64,000 nucleotides of DNA. Source: Acidobacteriota bacterium (GTDB taxonomy: Bacteria > Acidobacteriota > Thermoanaerobaculia > Multivoradales > Multivoraceae). How positions within the stretch are numbered: position 1 is the first letter of the stretch; the number at the start of each line of letters is the position of its first letter. The stretch is from contig JAPOXA010000062.1 in assembly GCA_026707325.1 (NCBI GenBank), forward strand, positions 1 through 64,000, read 5' to 3'. The translations under genes and the position numbers were made by a program. The notes beneath the pieces are model-generated. The model saw only the letters and a list, made by a program, of their open reading frames with translations. It ran no database searches and had not been told where the DNA came from. Shown in pieces: positions 36,856 to 46,628 of the stretch.

Positions 36856-37790
36856 CTCCTGCGGCGGGCGTCCTCCCAGATCGCCTCCAGGGCCTGATCG
36901 AAGCTGCGTTTCGGGCGCCAGCCCAGAGCGCGTAGACGGCTGGCGTCGCCGCACATCACGGGAACGTCCGCAGGTCTCATGCGGTCGGAGTCCTGCCGGA
37001 TCTCGACCTTCAGGCCGCTCAGCCGGATGAGTCGCCCGAGTGCCGACTCGAGTTCGATCGCCTCCCCGCGGGCGACGTTGTAGGCGCTGCCCGGTTCACC
37101 GCATTCAACCAGGAGCGCGTAGGCATCGGCGCCGTCGTCGACATGAACGAAGTCCCGCCGGGGGGTCAGGTTGCCGACGCGAAGCACGGGTTCCTCCCGG
37201 CCCGCTTCGATCGCCGCGACTTGGGTTGCGAACGAGGGGAGCGCGAAGTTGGCGCCCTGTCCAGGTCCGATCAGGTTGAAGGAGCGGACCACGATGGCGC
37301 CCAGGGGAAGGCTCAGCCGTTCGACCGCGGCCTTGGTCAGGGCGTAGGGCGAACCCGGTTCGAGGCCGCGGGTCTCGCGCACCGGCAGTTCCGCTTCCGG
37401 CACCGGACCATAGACCTCCGCGCTCGAGGCGACGACCAGCCGGCACGCTTCGGACGAGGCGCGGGCCGCGCGGACGACGTGTTCGGAACCCTCCACGTTG
37501 ACCCGGTAGTAGTCGTCGATTTGCCGCCAGGACGCCATCACGTCGGAAAGGCCGGCCAGGTGGACGACCGCATCCGGCGCCGCATCCCTGAACACGCGGT
37601 CGACCGCGTCACGATCGCGGATGTCGAGGGTGATGCGCTCGACGGGGACGCGGGCGCCGGCGTCGTCGTCGTTGGCGATGACCGTCCCCGGGGCATGGCA
37701 GGCGATGACGGCGGCCCCCCGTGCGACCAGTCGCGGCACCAGGCGGCCGCCAACGAACCCCTCGGCGCCGGTGACGAGGACGCGCTTCAC
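36852..37790 (-). CDS. NAD-dependent epimerase/dehydratase, GDP-6-deoxy-hexulose reductase type
   Basis: A 312-residue extended short-chain dehydrogenase. It has the Rossmann motif VLVTGAEGFVGGRLVPRL, VVHLAGLSDV, the Ser of SSAEVYG and the catalytic YALTK. The C-terminal DRMRPADVPVMCGDASRLRA segment is the pattern of GDP-mannose 4,6-dehydratases and GDP-4-keto-6-deoxymannose reductases (Rmd), where it helps bind GDP-sugar. Length and absence of the dehydratase catalytic Glu arrangement favour the reductase, giving GDP-rhamnose or a related deoxyhexose. It is last in the lptD-rfbD operon, overlapping rfbD by 4 bases. Confidence 0.82.
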   Translation of the reverse strand: MKRVLVTGAEGFVGGRLVPRLVARGAAVIACHAPGTVIANDDDAGARVPVERITLDIRDRDAVDRVFRDAAPDAVVHLAGLSDVMASWRQIDDYYRVNVEGSEHVVRAARASSEACRLVVASSAEVYGPVPEAELPVRETRGLEPGSPYALTKAAVERLSLPLGAIVVRSFNLIGPGQGANFALPSFATQVAAIEAGREEPVLRVGNLTPRRDFVHVDDGADAYALLVECGEPGSAYNVARGEAIELESALGRLIRLSGLKVEIRQDSDRMRPADVPVMCGDASRLRALGWRPKRSFDQALEAIWEDARRRS

Positions 37791-38764
37791 GCTTCGGCCT
37801 TGCCCTGTCCCAGCCGTTCAAAGTAGTCGTCAAGGCCTGACGTCCACTCTTCGACTCGCCGGTTGGTGATGGACTCGAAGCGGGCCACATCAAGCACCGA
37901 GTAGGCCGGCCGGACTGCGGGACGAGGCATGTCGGCGGTTGCGATCGGCTCCACTTCGGCGTTCAGGCCGAGGGCGTCGACGACGGCGACCGCGAAGCCG
38001 TGCCAGGAGGTGGCGGGTGCGTTGCAGTAGTGGACGATGCCGTCGGCGCCGGCCGCCTGGAGGTCGACGAGAGCGCGGGCGAGGTAGGGCGCATAGGTCG
38101 GGCAGCCGATCTGGTCGGAGACGACGCGGAGCGGCTCCCCACGGCCGAGGCGGGCGGCGATCGCGGAGACGAAGTTCCGTTGGCGCGCGGACGCGCCAAC
38201 CGGGTTCCGTTCCGCCGCCCGCGGCCGGTCGTCGGAACCCGTACGCGTTTGGCGCGCGGACGCGCCAACCGGGTTCCTGCCCTCCGGCCCGAACACCCAG
38301 CTCGTGCGGACCACGAGTCCGCCCGCATCGGTGACGGCCTGCTCGGCGCCGAGCTTCGAGCGTCCGTAGGCGGTGTCGGGCGCTGTCTCATCGTCTTCGC
38401 GGTAGGGCCTCCGGCCGCCGCCGTCGAACACGTAGTCGGTCGAGACGTGGATCAGGCGGCAGGCCCGCGGGAGGGCGGCCGCCAGCCGCGCGGGGGCCCT
38501 GCCGTTGATCTCCAGGGCGGCCTCGGGATCCGTCTCGCAGCCGTCGACGTCGGTGCAGGCGGCGCAGTTGTAGACGGCGGCGGCGCCGAAGCGGGCGGCC
38601 AGTGCCGCGGTTGCCTGGGTGTCCGTGACGTCCGCGCGCCGCCGGTCGGCGGCCAGGACATTCGCGCCTCGGCGGCGCAGCTCGTCGGCGACCTCCCTTC
38701 CGAGTTGACCCGCCGCGCCGAGCACCACGGCGCGGGCGCCGGCACCGGGGAAAGCGGCGGTCAC
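37787..38764 (-). CDS. rfbD: dTDP-4-dehydrorhamnose reductase RfbD with internal insertion
   Basis: This 325-residue reductase catalyses the last step of dTDP-L-rhamnose synthesis. Motifs: VLGAAGQLGREVADEL, YNCAACTDVDGCETDP, HVSTDYVFDGG, the catalytic YGRSK, RTSWVFGPEGRN and SDQIGCPTYAPYLARAL. Between GPEGRN and NFVSAIAARLG, which are contiguous in the family, an extra 33 residues (99 bases) are inserted in frame. They contain two copies of PVGASARQ encoded by a palindromic DNA repeat (38180-38277). The insertion lies after the catalytic residues near the substrate loop; whether activity survives is unknown. The GTG start overlaps the lptD stop (GTGA). Confidence 0.92.
   Translation of the reverse strand: MTAAFPGAGARAVVLGAAGQLGREVADELRRRGANVLAADRRRADVTDTQATAALAARFGAAAVYNCAACTDVDGCETDPEAALEINGRAPARLAAALPRACRLIHVSTDYVFDGGGRRPYREDDETAPDTAYGRSKLGAEQAVTDAGGLVVRTSWVFGPEGRNPVGASARQTRTGSDDRPRAAERNPVGASARQRNFVSAIAARLGRGEPLRVVSDQIGCPTYAPYLARALVDLQAAGADGIVHYCNAPATSWHGFAVAVVDALGLNAEVEPIATADMPRPAVRPAYSVLDVARFESITNRRVEEWTSGLDDYFERLGQGKAEA
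38180..38277. repeat. Duplicated 29-bp palindromic element inserted in frame in rfbD
   Basis: Two identical 29-base copies lie at 38180-38208 and 38249-38277, 69 bases (23 codons) apart. Each starts with an inverted repeat, TTGGCGCG and CGCGCCAA around CGGA, followed by CCGGGTTCC. CGGAAC recurs at the boundaries on the coding strand, as a target duplication or unit overlap would give. The element keeps the rfbD frame and lacks stop codons. I found no further copy in this window by eye. Confidence 0.85.
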
Positions 38765-41121
38765 AACGCTTCGCTCTGGCCGCCGGTGATGTCGAAGAAA
38801 GCGCCGACGCTCTTCAGCGTCACGAGCAGGCGGTACTGGGTGTCGCGGCGGAGCGCGGTGCGGAAATCGGCGATCTCGAACCGCAGACCGTAGCAGCAGG
38901 CCCTGAAGTCGACCACGTGACGCTGGATCTGGATGAGCTTCTGCTCGATGTCGTAGCTCACCATGCTGTTCACCCGCAGCTTGCCCGGGATCAGGTCGAG
39001 GCCGGTCGAGACCTGCGCGTGGTGGCGCCGCGTCCGATCGAGTTCCGGGTTGCGCCGGACCGCCCAGCGCAGGCCGACCGAACCCGTCCGGCCGATACCG
39101 AGGCTGCCCGAGATGGCTGTAGAGGAGACCTGCGAGAACAGGGTGTCGTAGAGCGCGTCGAAGCGGACCCCGGTGCGCCGCGACGGATTGAAGCGCAGCA
39201 GGGCGCCGACCGGACCGTTCTGGCTGGTCAACGACCGGTCGAGGGAGCGCAGCAGCGGTTGGTCGGCGTCGAGCGACACGTCCCGGAAGAACTGGACCGA
39301 CAGGATCTCGAAGGCGCCCCCGGCGGCGGGATCGGCCGGTTTGGCGAGGAGCCGGTTGAACAGACTGATGCGGGCGACGTTGCGGCCGCGGAGGTTGTCG
39401 ATCTCGTCGAAGAGCGGAATGCGGAAGCGTTCATCGTAGTCCTGGAAGTAGCCGTAGGCGATTCGGGGTTCGATGACGTGCTTGAGTCTCGAGAAGCGCC
39501 CTTCCTCGCCCAGTTCGAAGATGCGCGAAAAGCCGGGGCCGACGATCTCGGCGCGCGCCGTCGGCACCACGCGCATCAGATCTTCTCCCCGAAAGTCCGT
39601 GGTCGTCATCGTCGCCCGCCGTTCCTCGGCGCTGATCAGGCTGTCTTCGTACCAGGTCAGGTGACCGCCCGCGGTAAGCGACAGCGAGAACCAGCTCGCC
39701 AGCGGAATCGGAACGCTGATCTCCGGCTCGAGATGGCCGCGCCCGTAGCGGGCGATCCGTCGCGCCGACCTGTTCGTGTCGAGGTAGTGCAGCGAACTCT
39801 TCACCTGGAAGTAGAGCGGCGACTTTCCGAGGCGCGTGGAGCGCAGCTTGTACTCGATCTCGGGCAGCTGGCGCAGTTGAATCTCGCGGCTGGCCGAGAT
39901 GAAGGTCTTGCGCTGGTCGAGCTGGACGTTGAGCGACTGGTTGCCCCAGTTTCGCGAGACGAAGGCCGTCGAGTAGAGCTGGCGCAGGCTGTTGCGGTCG
40001 ACCCGGCGTTCGAAGTCGCGGAAGAACTCGAAGTCGGACACGTCCTCGAAGCGGATGACGCCGCGGAATCCTCCGGGCAGGTCGCGCGACTGGTGGTTCC
40101 AGCGCATGCGCCAGCGACGCTCGCCGCGCTCCGTGTCGTCGATCAGGTAGCCGTCGAACTCGCCTGCCGTCCCCTCACTGGGCCGGTAGCGGAACTCCGT
40201 GCCGAGCCCCCAGAAGGCCTCGGTGGAGAAGGCCTGATTGCCGTTGCTCGGCGCTCCGGCGTAGAGGTCCGCGTTGAAGGTGGCGTCGTAGCTCCTGTTG
40301 ATCGCCCAGTAGTAGGCGAGACCGAGCGACGGGCCGCGCCTGGTGGAAAAGCCCGGCTTCGGCGTCAGGAAGCCGCTCACTCTGGAACTCTGGACCGGCC
40401 ACAGCATGTACGGCAGATAGACGAGCGGCACCTTCCTGGTCCGGAAGGAGACGCCGCGGGTCTTCGCGTAGCCGTTGGCGTTCACGTCGACCCGTTTCGC
40501 GCGGAAGCTCCAGTCCGGCGCCCGGCCGTCGTCCTCGACTTCGCAGGCGGTGAACTGGGCGTCGAGGATGGTGAACCGGTCCTCGCTCAGCATGTGGACC
40601 GCCGCGCCGGTGAAGAAGAGGTCGGCGCCGATGTTCCCGTCCGCGTCGAAGATCGAGGCCGTTTCGGCCGCCACGTCGAACTCGAGTCGCGAACCCCGCA
40701 ACACTTCGTTGCCTCGCATCAGAACGACCGGCCCCTCGGCCTCGAAGCGTTCGTTCGCGTGGTCGTACACCGCCCGGTCGCCCGAGACCTGGGAATCGCG
40801 GAGCCGGATCCAGAATCCGTTCGACAGTGTGTGTTGCTCCTCGAACGTGCCTTCCATGGCGCCGGCCCAACCTTCCACGTGTCCAGGGCCGGACTCGTCC
40901 TCGACCGCGAAGCTGAAGGAGGTGGCGCCGGGGGGCGGCGGCGGGCCGGTATCGGCGGGTTCTTCCTCCACGGCTTCTGCTCCGTCGGGGGCGGGTTCTT
41001 CGACCGCGGCCGTAGCGTCTTCGGGGGTCGCCTGGGCGGTTTCAGGCTCCTGAGCCACGGCGGCGGCCGTGATGGTCAGAGCCAGCAACAGGGCGGCGAC
41101 CGGTTGGTCAGCGCTAGACAT
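38761..41121 (-). CDS. lptD: LPS-assembly protein LptD
   Basis: A 786-residue outer-membrane protein that inserts lipopolysaccharide into the outer leaflet. A signal peptide (residues 1-23) and an acidic Pro/Glu-rich linker (about 24-65) precede the periplasmic OstA/LptA-like beta-jellyroll (about 85-230, repeating units such as SGDRAVYDHANERFEAEGPV and GSRLEFDVAAETASIFDADG). The large C-terminal beta-barrel begins at VPLVYLPYMLWPVQSSRVSG. A Cys pair (ACCYGLRFEI) near the C-terminus may take part in the disulfides known for LptD. It heads a minus-strand operon with rfbD and a GDP-sugar reductase, which fits LPS or O-glycan supply. It diverges from ruvX across 153 bases. Confidence 0.95.
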   Translation of the reverse strand: MSSADQPVAALLLALTITAAAVAQEPETAQATPEDATAAVEEPAPDGAEAVEEEPADTGPPPPPGATSFSFAVEDESGPGHVEGWAGAMEGTFEEQHTLSNGFWIRLRDSQVSGDRAVYDHANERFEAEGPVVLMRGNEVLRGSRLEFDVAAETASIFDADGNIGADLFFTGAAVHMLSEDRFTILDAQFTACEVEDDGRAPDWSFRAKRVDVNANGYAKTRGVSFRTRKVPLVYLPYMLWPVQSSRVSGFLTPKPGFSTRRGPSLGLAYYWAINRSYDATFNADLYAGAPSNGNQAFSTEAFWGLGTEFRYRPSEGTAGEFDGYLIDDTERGERRWRMRWNHQSRDLPGGFRGVIRFEDVSDFEFFRDFERRVDRNSLRQLYSTAFVSRNWGNQSLNVQLDQRKTFISASREIQLRQLPEIEYKLRSTRLGKSPLYFQVKSSLHYLDTNRSARRIARYGRGHLEPEISVPIPLASWFSLSLTAGGHLTWYEDSLISAEERRATMTTTDFRGEDLMRVVPTARAEIVGPGFSRIFELGEEGRFSRLKHVIEPRIAYGYFQDYDERFRIPLFDEIDNLRGRNVARISLFNRLLAKPADPAAGGAFEILSVQFFRDVSLDADQPLLRSLDRSLTSQNGPVGALLRFNPSRRTGVRFDALYDTLFSQVSSTAISGSLGIGRTGSVGLRWAVRRNPELDRTRRHHAQVSTGLDLIPGKLRVNSMVSYDIEQKLIQIQRHVVDFRACCYGLRFEIADFRTALRRDTQYRLLVTLKSVGAFFDITGGQSEAL

Positions 41122-41236
41122 CTCGGCTATGGACCACCGTCAGGATCGTGATGACGGCTCTGCCATCCGGGACGCCCTGTGCATGGTGGTCATGGTAGCA
41201 ATCGCCGGGCCAACTCCGGACATCGGTCCCGGTCGG

Positions 41237-41265
41237 TTGACAGTCCCGCTGGCCCGTTTCAGAGT
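41237..41265 (+). promoter_or_regulatory. Putative promoter of the ruvX operon
   Basis: A perfect -35 hexamer TTGACA (41237-41242) is followed after 17 bases by CAGAGT (41260-41265), a weak -10 keeping A2 and T6. Transcription would start close to the GTG at 41275, leaving almost no leader, so ruvX may be translated from a leaderless or near-leaderless message. Confidence 0.4.
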
Positions 41266-41274
41266 GATCGCACT

Positions 41275-41684
41275 GTGCGTCTTCTCGGCATCGACCTCGG
41301 CGAGAAGCGGGTCGGTGTGGCGACGGGGGATTCGCGGATCGGCGTCGTGGTGCCGCACTCGACGATCCGGCGTCGGAACGACCGGCAGGTGATCGCCGAA
41401 CTGGCCGTCCTGGCCGCCGAGTCGGAGTCGGAGGTGCTGGTGGTCGGCGAGCCGAGGCGCCTGGACGGTTCCGTGGGACCGGCGGTCGAACGCGCCCGTG
41501 CCTTTGCGCGCAAGCTCGGCGAGGCCTGCGATCTGCCGGTGCGGACGGTGAACGAGTCCCTGACCTCGGTGGAGGCGGAGCGCCGGCTGCGGGCGGCCGG
41601 GGTCGATCCGCGCCGGCACCCGGAACGGGTCGACGCGGTGGCGGCGCAGATCCTCCTCGAGGAGGAGCTCGGCCGGGAGACCGG

Positions 41685-41688
<4 letters not shown>
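41275..41688 (+). CDS. ruvX: RuvX/YqgF-family Holliday-junction resolvase-like protein
   Basis: A 137-residue RNase H-fold protein, the usual YqgF length. The first catalytic acid is in GIDLGEKRVGVATGD (residues 5-18). The family motif VVGEPRRLDGSVGP and the C-terminal VNESLTSVEAERRL and ERVDAVAAQILLEE follow. The family acts in 16S rRNA 5'-end maturation and/or recombination. The frame is open further upstream, but the GTG at 41275 gives the standard N-terminus VRLLGIDLGE. The stop overlaps the mltG start (ATGA); ruvX-mltG pairing is common in bacteria. Confidence 0.93.
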
Positions 41689-42749
<1,061 letters not shown>

Positions 42750-42853
42750 GCGGGTCGCTGACCTGGACGGGCGCACTCCGCCAGAGTTCGGGAGCCACGC
42801 CTCCCTTCTGGCCGGCACAACCTGGGCGTCCACCGGGCTAAGCTCCATGCCCG

Positions 42854-43264
42854 ATGCACCTGCCTACGCTCAACGCCATCCTGAACGCCACGGCGGCGAC
42901 GTTGCTGGTCATCGGCTACGTGCTGATCCGCCGCGGCAACAGGGAGCGGCACAAGCAGGTCATGCTGTCGGCGCTCGGATGCTCGGCGGCGTTCCTGATC
43001 TCCTATCTCTACTACCACTACCAGGTCGGCTCGGTTCACTTCGAGGGCGAGGGGACCGTGCGGACCGTCTATCTGGGCATTCTGCTGACCCATACGGTGC
43101 TGGCGGCCGCGGTGCCGTTTCTGGCGATCATCACCGTCGTCCTTGGTCTTCGGGGCCGGTTCGAGCGGCACAGGAAGATCGCCCGCGTGACGCTGCCGAT
43201 CTGGCTCTACGTGTCGGTGACCGGGGTGGTCGTGTACTGGATGCTGTATCGCATGTCGTGGTGA
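42854..43264 (+). CDS. DUF420 membrane protein (YozB/CtaM family)
   Basis: A 136-residue protein with four predicted membrane helices. It shows the DUF420 pattern: the N-terminal LPTLNAILNATAATLLVIGY, a conserved RRGNRERHKQVMLSAL, ISYLYYHY, the ILLTHTVLAAAVPFLAI helix with its His, and GRFERHRKIARVTLPIWLYVSVTGVVVY at the end. Relatives (CtaM) assist assembly of haem-copper oxidase in some Firmicutes, so a respiratory assembly role is possible. No cytochrome gene is nearby. The stop overlaps the GTG of the next gene by 4 bases. Confidence 0.85.
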   Translation: MHLPTLNAILNATAATLLVIGYVLIRRGNRERHKQVMLSALGCSAAFLISYLYYHYQVGSVHFEGEGTVRTVYLGILLTHTVLAAAVPFLAIITVVLGLRGRFERHRKIARVTLPIWLYVSVTGVVVYWMLYRMSW

Positions 43265-45792
43265 CGTCGGCGGCAAACCGTGTGCGCGCCGTCGGCGTGC
43301 TGCTTCTGGCGGCGGGCCTGCTGGCGGCGCTTGCCGCCGCCCAGGAACCCGAGTGGCGGCTCGCCGAGTGGACCAGCGATGAGCGGGAGTTCTTCCTCGA
43401 CGGGCCCCAGTTCCTGCTCGCGCCGGCGGAACTGGAGCGAGTGCGGAATCTGGATCCCTTGTCCCGACTGGAGTACATCGACACCTTCCTGGACCGCGGC
43501 AGGGTGGCCGAGGCGGTCGAGCACCGGCGGCAGCGGGTGCGCATGGCCGGTCTGCCCTTCTTCGATGTCCGGGCCCGGTTGCTGTTCCTCCACGGCGAGC
43601 CGGACGCGATCGACCCGGTCGACTGCGACCAGACGTTCCGGCCGCTCCAGCTCTGGCGCTACGGGCCGGAGGACGGCGAGCACACGAACCTCGTCATCTA
43701 CCAGCCGAAGCCGGCCGAGGTCTTCCGGCTGTGGTTGCCGGAGGACACGAAGCGTGCCCTCTACATGCCGGAGATGGAGTACTTCCTCGAACAGTACGAG
43801 GAACTCCGCGGCCTGCTCCGGGCCCGCCGCTTCGATCTGCAGGTCTGCGAGAAGGCACGCCGGGTCGACGAGATCACGGGTATCCGCGGCCTGTTCGGCT
43901 TCCGCCGCGACCGTCGCAGCGACGACGACTTCCTGGCCTGGGTGGCGCCGCCCGCGGATGTCGAGGCGTGGGCGGGAGAGGCAGCAGCCGACGTCGTGCC
44001 CGGGCCGGCGCCGCTGGAACTGGAGGATCCGATCCTCACCTTTCCGGAGCAGCGCGGGCAGCGGATCCTCACGCGGATTCTCCTCTCGCTGCCCCCGGGC
44101 GCTCCGGTCGAGCCCTTCGTCGACGACGCCGGCAGGCAGCAGACGCGGATCAACGTGGAGGGCATGGTCGAACTGCCGGGCCGGGTCTTCGACACCTTCA
44201 AGATGCGGTTCGTCGGCGGCGCGCCGGAACCGGACCGCTCTCTGGCGCTGCCGGTCGAGCAGCTCTTCCGGCCGGGTTCGGTCCTCCTGCTCCGGCTCCT
44301 CGTCCGTGACGAGGTCGGCGGCGCGGCCGCGTTCGCCTCGGTACCGGTCGAGGTGCCGCTGCGGCCCGAGGCGGTTCCCGTCGAACCCGAAGATCAGTTG
44401 CGGCTGGTCATGGCGACCGAGGACCTGCCGGAGACCGTGCTCGACGCGCGGAACGCGATCATGCTGGTGCCGCCCGAGAGCGAGGTGGTGCTCGGTCTCT
44501 GGCGGGCCGATACCTTGATCACGGGCGAGGACATCGTCGCCGTGCGCTTTCTGGTCGACGGCAGGGTCCAGGTGACCCGCCGCCGGCCGCCGTTCACCGC
44601 CGAGGTCCGGCTGGCCAAGTACCCGGAAGAGCAGGTGGTCCGGGTCGAGGGCCTGAACGCGGAGCGCGAGGTCGTGGACGCCGACGAGATCGTGCTGAAC
44701 CAGCAGCGGGGCGAGCTCCGCGTGACGATCAACGAGCCGCGCCGGGGCGCCCGCGTCTCGGGCAAGGTGGAGGCGTCGGCGACGGTCGTCGTGCCCGAGG
44801 AGCGCATCGTCGAGGAGGTCGAGTTCAGCGTCGGCGGGGAGGTTCAGACCGTCCTGAGCCAGGCGCCCTGGCGGGCCGAGGTCGAAGTGCCCCCCGGCGC
44901 GGGCGAGCAGGATCTCGTCTATCTGACGGTCGCGGCGACGCTCGACGACGGAAGCCGCGCCGAGGACGTCCGCTTCCTGAACGCGCCCGCCTTCACCGAG
45001 TCTCTGGAGGTCGATCTCGTCGAGCTCTACACCACGGTGGTGGACGGTCAGAACCGGCCGGTGACCAGTCTGGCCGAGAGCGACTTCACCGTCTTCGAGG
45101 ACAAGCGGCGGCAGGAACTCGCGAAGTTCGAGCTGGTCGAGGACCTGCCGCTCACCCTGGGGGTGGTGATCGACACCTCGGGCTCGATGGAGACGTCGCT
45201 GGGCGAGGCACGGCGGACCGCCTCGCAGTTCCTGACGAACATGATCACGCCGCGCGACCGATCCTTCGCCGTGGCGTTCGCCTCGCGGCCCGCGCTGTTG
45301 ATCGGCCGGACCTCGGACGTCAGCGCGGTGGCCTCGGTGATCCAGAGACTGCGGGCCGCGGGCGCCACGGCCCTGCACGACGCGGTGATCACCAGCCTCT
45401 ACTACTTTCGGGGCGTCCGGGGCCGCCGGGCGCTCGTGCTGCTGTCGGACGGGGAGGACACGTCGAGCACGGTCGAGTTCCGGGACGTCGAAGAGTACGC
45501 GCGGCGCTCGGGCGTCGCGATCTACACGATCGGTCTCGGCGTCGGCCGCACCCAGATGATCCTGCGCAACAAGCTGAACGACCTCGCGAAGGCCACCGGA
45601 GGGCGCTCGTTCTTCATCTCCAAGGCCGAGGACCTCGCGCCGGTCTACGACGACATCGAACGCGAACTGCGCTCCCAGTACCTGCTCGCCTACACCTCCG
45701 ACCGCGGCGGCGAAAGTGACGAATACCGCGAGGTCGAAGTGCGGGTGAAGGGGCGCTTCAAGGCGCGGACGATCAGCGGCTACTACCCGTGA
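43261..45792 (+). CDS. GWxTD-region and VWFA-domain secreted protein
   Basis: An 843-residue exported protein with a signal peptide (about residues 1-27, ending LAALAAAQE). Residues about 30-230 form the GWxTD-type region (TSDEREFFLDGPQFLLAP, DPLSRLEYIDTFLDRG, LFLHGEPDAIDPVD) seen mostly in Acidobacteriota and related phyla. The middle holds beta-rich domains. The C-terminal third is a von Willebrand A domain with an intact MIDAS (DTSGSMETS, Asp638-Ser642), TALHDAV, VLLSDGEDTSSTVEF and a closing SQYLLAYTS segment as in VWFA-related proteins. It probably mediates metal-dependent adhesion or protein assembly in the envelope. GTG 43261 gives a 4-base overlap upstream; GTG 43258 is equally in frame. 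The open frame before it is shadow. Confidence 0.85.
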   Translation: MTSAANRVRAVGVLLLAAGLLAALAAAQEPEWRLAEWTSDEREFFLDGPQFLLAPAELERVRNLDPLSRLEYIDTFLDRGRVAEAVEHRRQRVRMAGLPFFDVRARLLFLHGEPDAIDPVDCDQTFRPLQLWRYGPEDGEHTNLVIYQPKPAEVFRLWLPEDTKRALYMPEMEYFLEQYEELRGLLRARRFDLQVCEKARRVDEITGIRGLFGFRRDRRSDDDFLAWVAPPADVEAWAGEAAADVVPGPAPLELEDPILTFPEQRGQRILTRILLSLPPGAPVEPFVDDAGRQQTRINVEGMVELPGRVFDTFKMRFVGGAPEPDRSLALPVEQLFRPGSVLLLRLLVRDEVGGAAAFASVPVEVPLRPEAVPVEPEDQLRLVMATEDLPETVLDARNAIMLVPPESEVVLGLWRADTLITGEDIVAVRFLVDGRVQVTRRRPPFTAEVRLAKYPEEQVVRVEGLNAEREVVDADEIVLNQQRGELRVTINEPRRGARVSGKVEASATVVVPEERIVEEVEFSVGGEVQTVLSQAPWRAEVEVPPGAGEQDLVYLTVAATLDDGSRAEDVRFLNAPAFTESLEVDLVELYTTVVDGQNRPVTSLAESDFTVFEDKRRQELAKFELVEDLPLTLGVVIDTSGSMETSLGEARRTASQFLTNMITPRDRSFAVAFASRPALLIGRTSDVSAVASVIQRLRAAGATALHDAVITSLYYFRGVRGRRALVLLSDGEDTSSTVEFRDVEEYARRSGVAIYTIGLGVGRTQMILRNKLNDLAKATGGRSFFISKAEDLAPVYDDIERELRSQYLLAYTSDRGGESDEYREVEVRVKGRFKARTISGYYP

Positions 45793-46460
45793 CCGGGGGC
45801 GCCGGCCGCCGGCGGTTCGCGCTCGCGCTGCTGCTCGCCGTCTCCGCGCCGGTCGCGGCCCAGGAGAAGGACGGCGTGCGGACGGTCTCGTTCGAGCGGC
45901 TGAACCGGGTCTACGAGCAGTTGATCGAGGACCTCTCCCTCATCCGGATCGGCCCGGCCGAGGTGGCCCTGCGCTCTCCCGAGCACTCCCTGACCGTCAG
46001 TCGCCACGCGGCGACGCTTGCCGCCGGCGACGCCGACGTCTTCGAGGCCGAGATCGAGCTGGACATCTCCGGTTCGGGGCGGATCGCCGCGGACGTGGTC
46101 ATCGGCAGCCTGGAGAGCCAGTTGACCCAGGAACTCGTCGTACCTGCCCAAACGCTCCGTCTGGAGGGTGCGATCTCCATCCGGCGCGGCGACGACGGCT
46201 ACTGGATCCGCACGGAACGCATGCCGGCGACGACCCAGGTGCGGATCGAGAGCGAGCTCGGCACCCAGCTCTTCACGGTCTGCCGGCAGATGGCCCTGGT
46301 CCTGGTCAGTCTGGACTGCGAAGCGATCGAGCGCGCCGTCACCCTGATCAGCGTTCCGCTGCCCGAGGCGGGCGGCGAGTACCTGATCGCCCTGGAGGAC
46401 ACGACGCCGGAAGAAAGAGGGGAACTCGACCGGTTTCTGCTGCAGCACCGGACGCCCTGA
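45789..46460 (+). CDS. Exported protein of unknown function
   Basis: A 223-residue protein with a clear signal peptide (residues 1-24, RRFALALLLAVSAPVAAQ). The mature part begins with a helix (VSFERLNRVYEQLIEDLSLI), then a strand-rich domain (FEAEIELDISGSGRIAADVV, TLRLEGAISIRR) with two Cys (CRQMALVLVSLDC) that could form a disulfide. I do not recognise the family. It overlaps the VWFA gene by 4 bases (GTGA), so it is likely secreted with, and perhaps binds, that protein. Confidence 0.75.
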   Translation: MTGGAGRRRFALALLLAVSAPVAAQEKDGVRTVSFERLNRVYEQLIEDLSLIRIGPAEVALRSPEHSLTVSRHAATLAAGDADVFEAEIELDISGSGRIAADVVIGSLESQLTQELVVPAQTLRLEGAISIRRGDDGYWIRTERMPATTQVRIESELGTQLFTVCRQMALVLVSLDCEAIERAVTLISVPLPEAGGEYLIALEDTTPEERGELDRFLLQHRTP

Positions 46461-46510
46461 ACGGCCTGGCCCCGGGGGCCGCGTGAACCCCGGAGTTGGC
46501 GGGCACCCCT

Positions 46511-46565
46511 GGTGGCGTGTCCCCGCGCCACCAGCGCCACAGTCCGAGCGCCCGTCTTCGGGCGT
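46511..46565 (+). terminator. Two consecutive hairpins in the gap before 46629
   Basis: Hairpin one pairs GGTGGCG (46511-46517) with CGCCACC (46526-46532) over an 8-base loop. Hairpin two pairs GCGCCCG (46548-46554) with CGGGCGT (46559-46565) over TCTT. A short palindrome CGGATGTCATCCG follows. There is no T-run. They sit in the 168-base gap ending the VWFA operon and may terminate it or form leader structure for the next gene. Confidence 0.4.
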
Positions 46566-46628
46566 TCGGATGTCATCCGGTAGGATTCGCGCCGCTCGGC
46601 CGCTACGGCCGACCAGGAGTTGAAACGC

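Noticed and set aside
38917..41151. 744-codon plus-strand frame opposite lptD
   Set aside because: Low-complexity Arg/Val/Asp/Glu composition and no family motif; lptD on the other strand has signal peptide, OstA domain and barrel.
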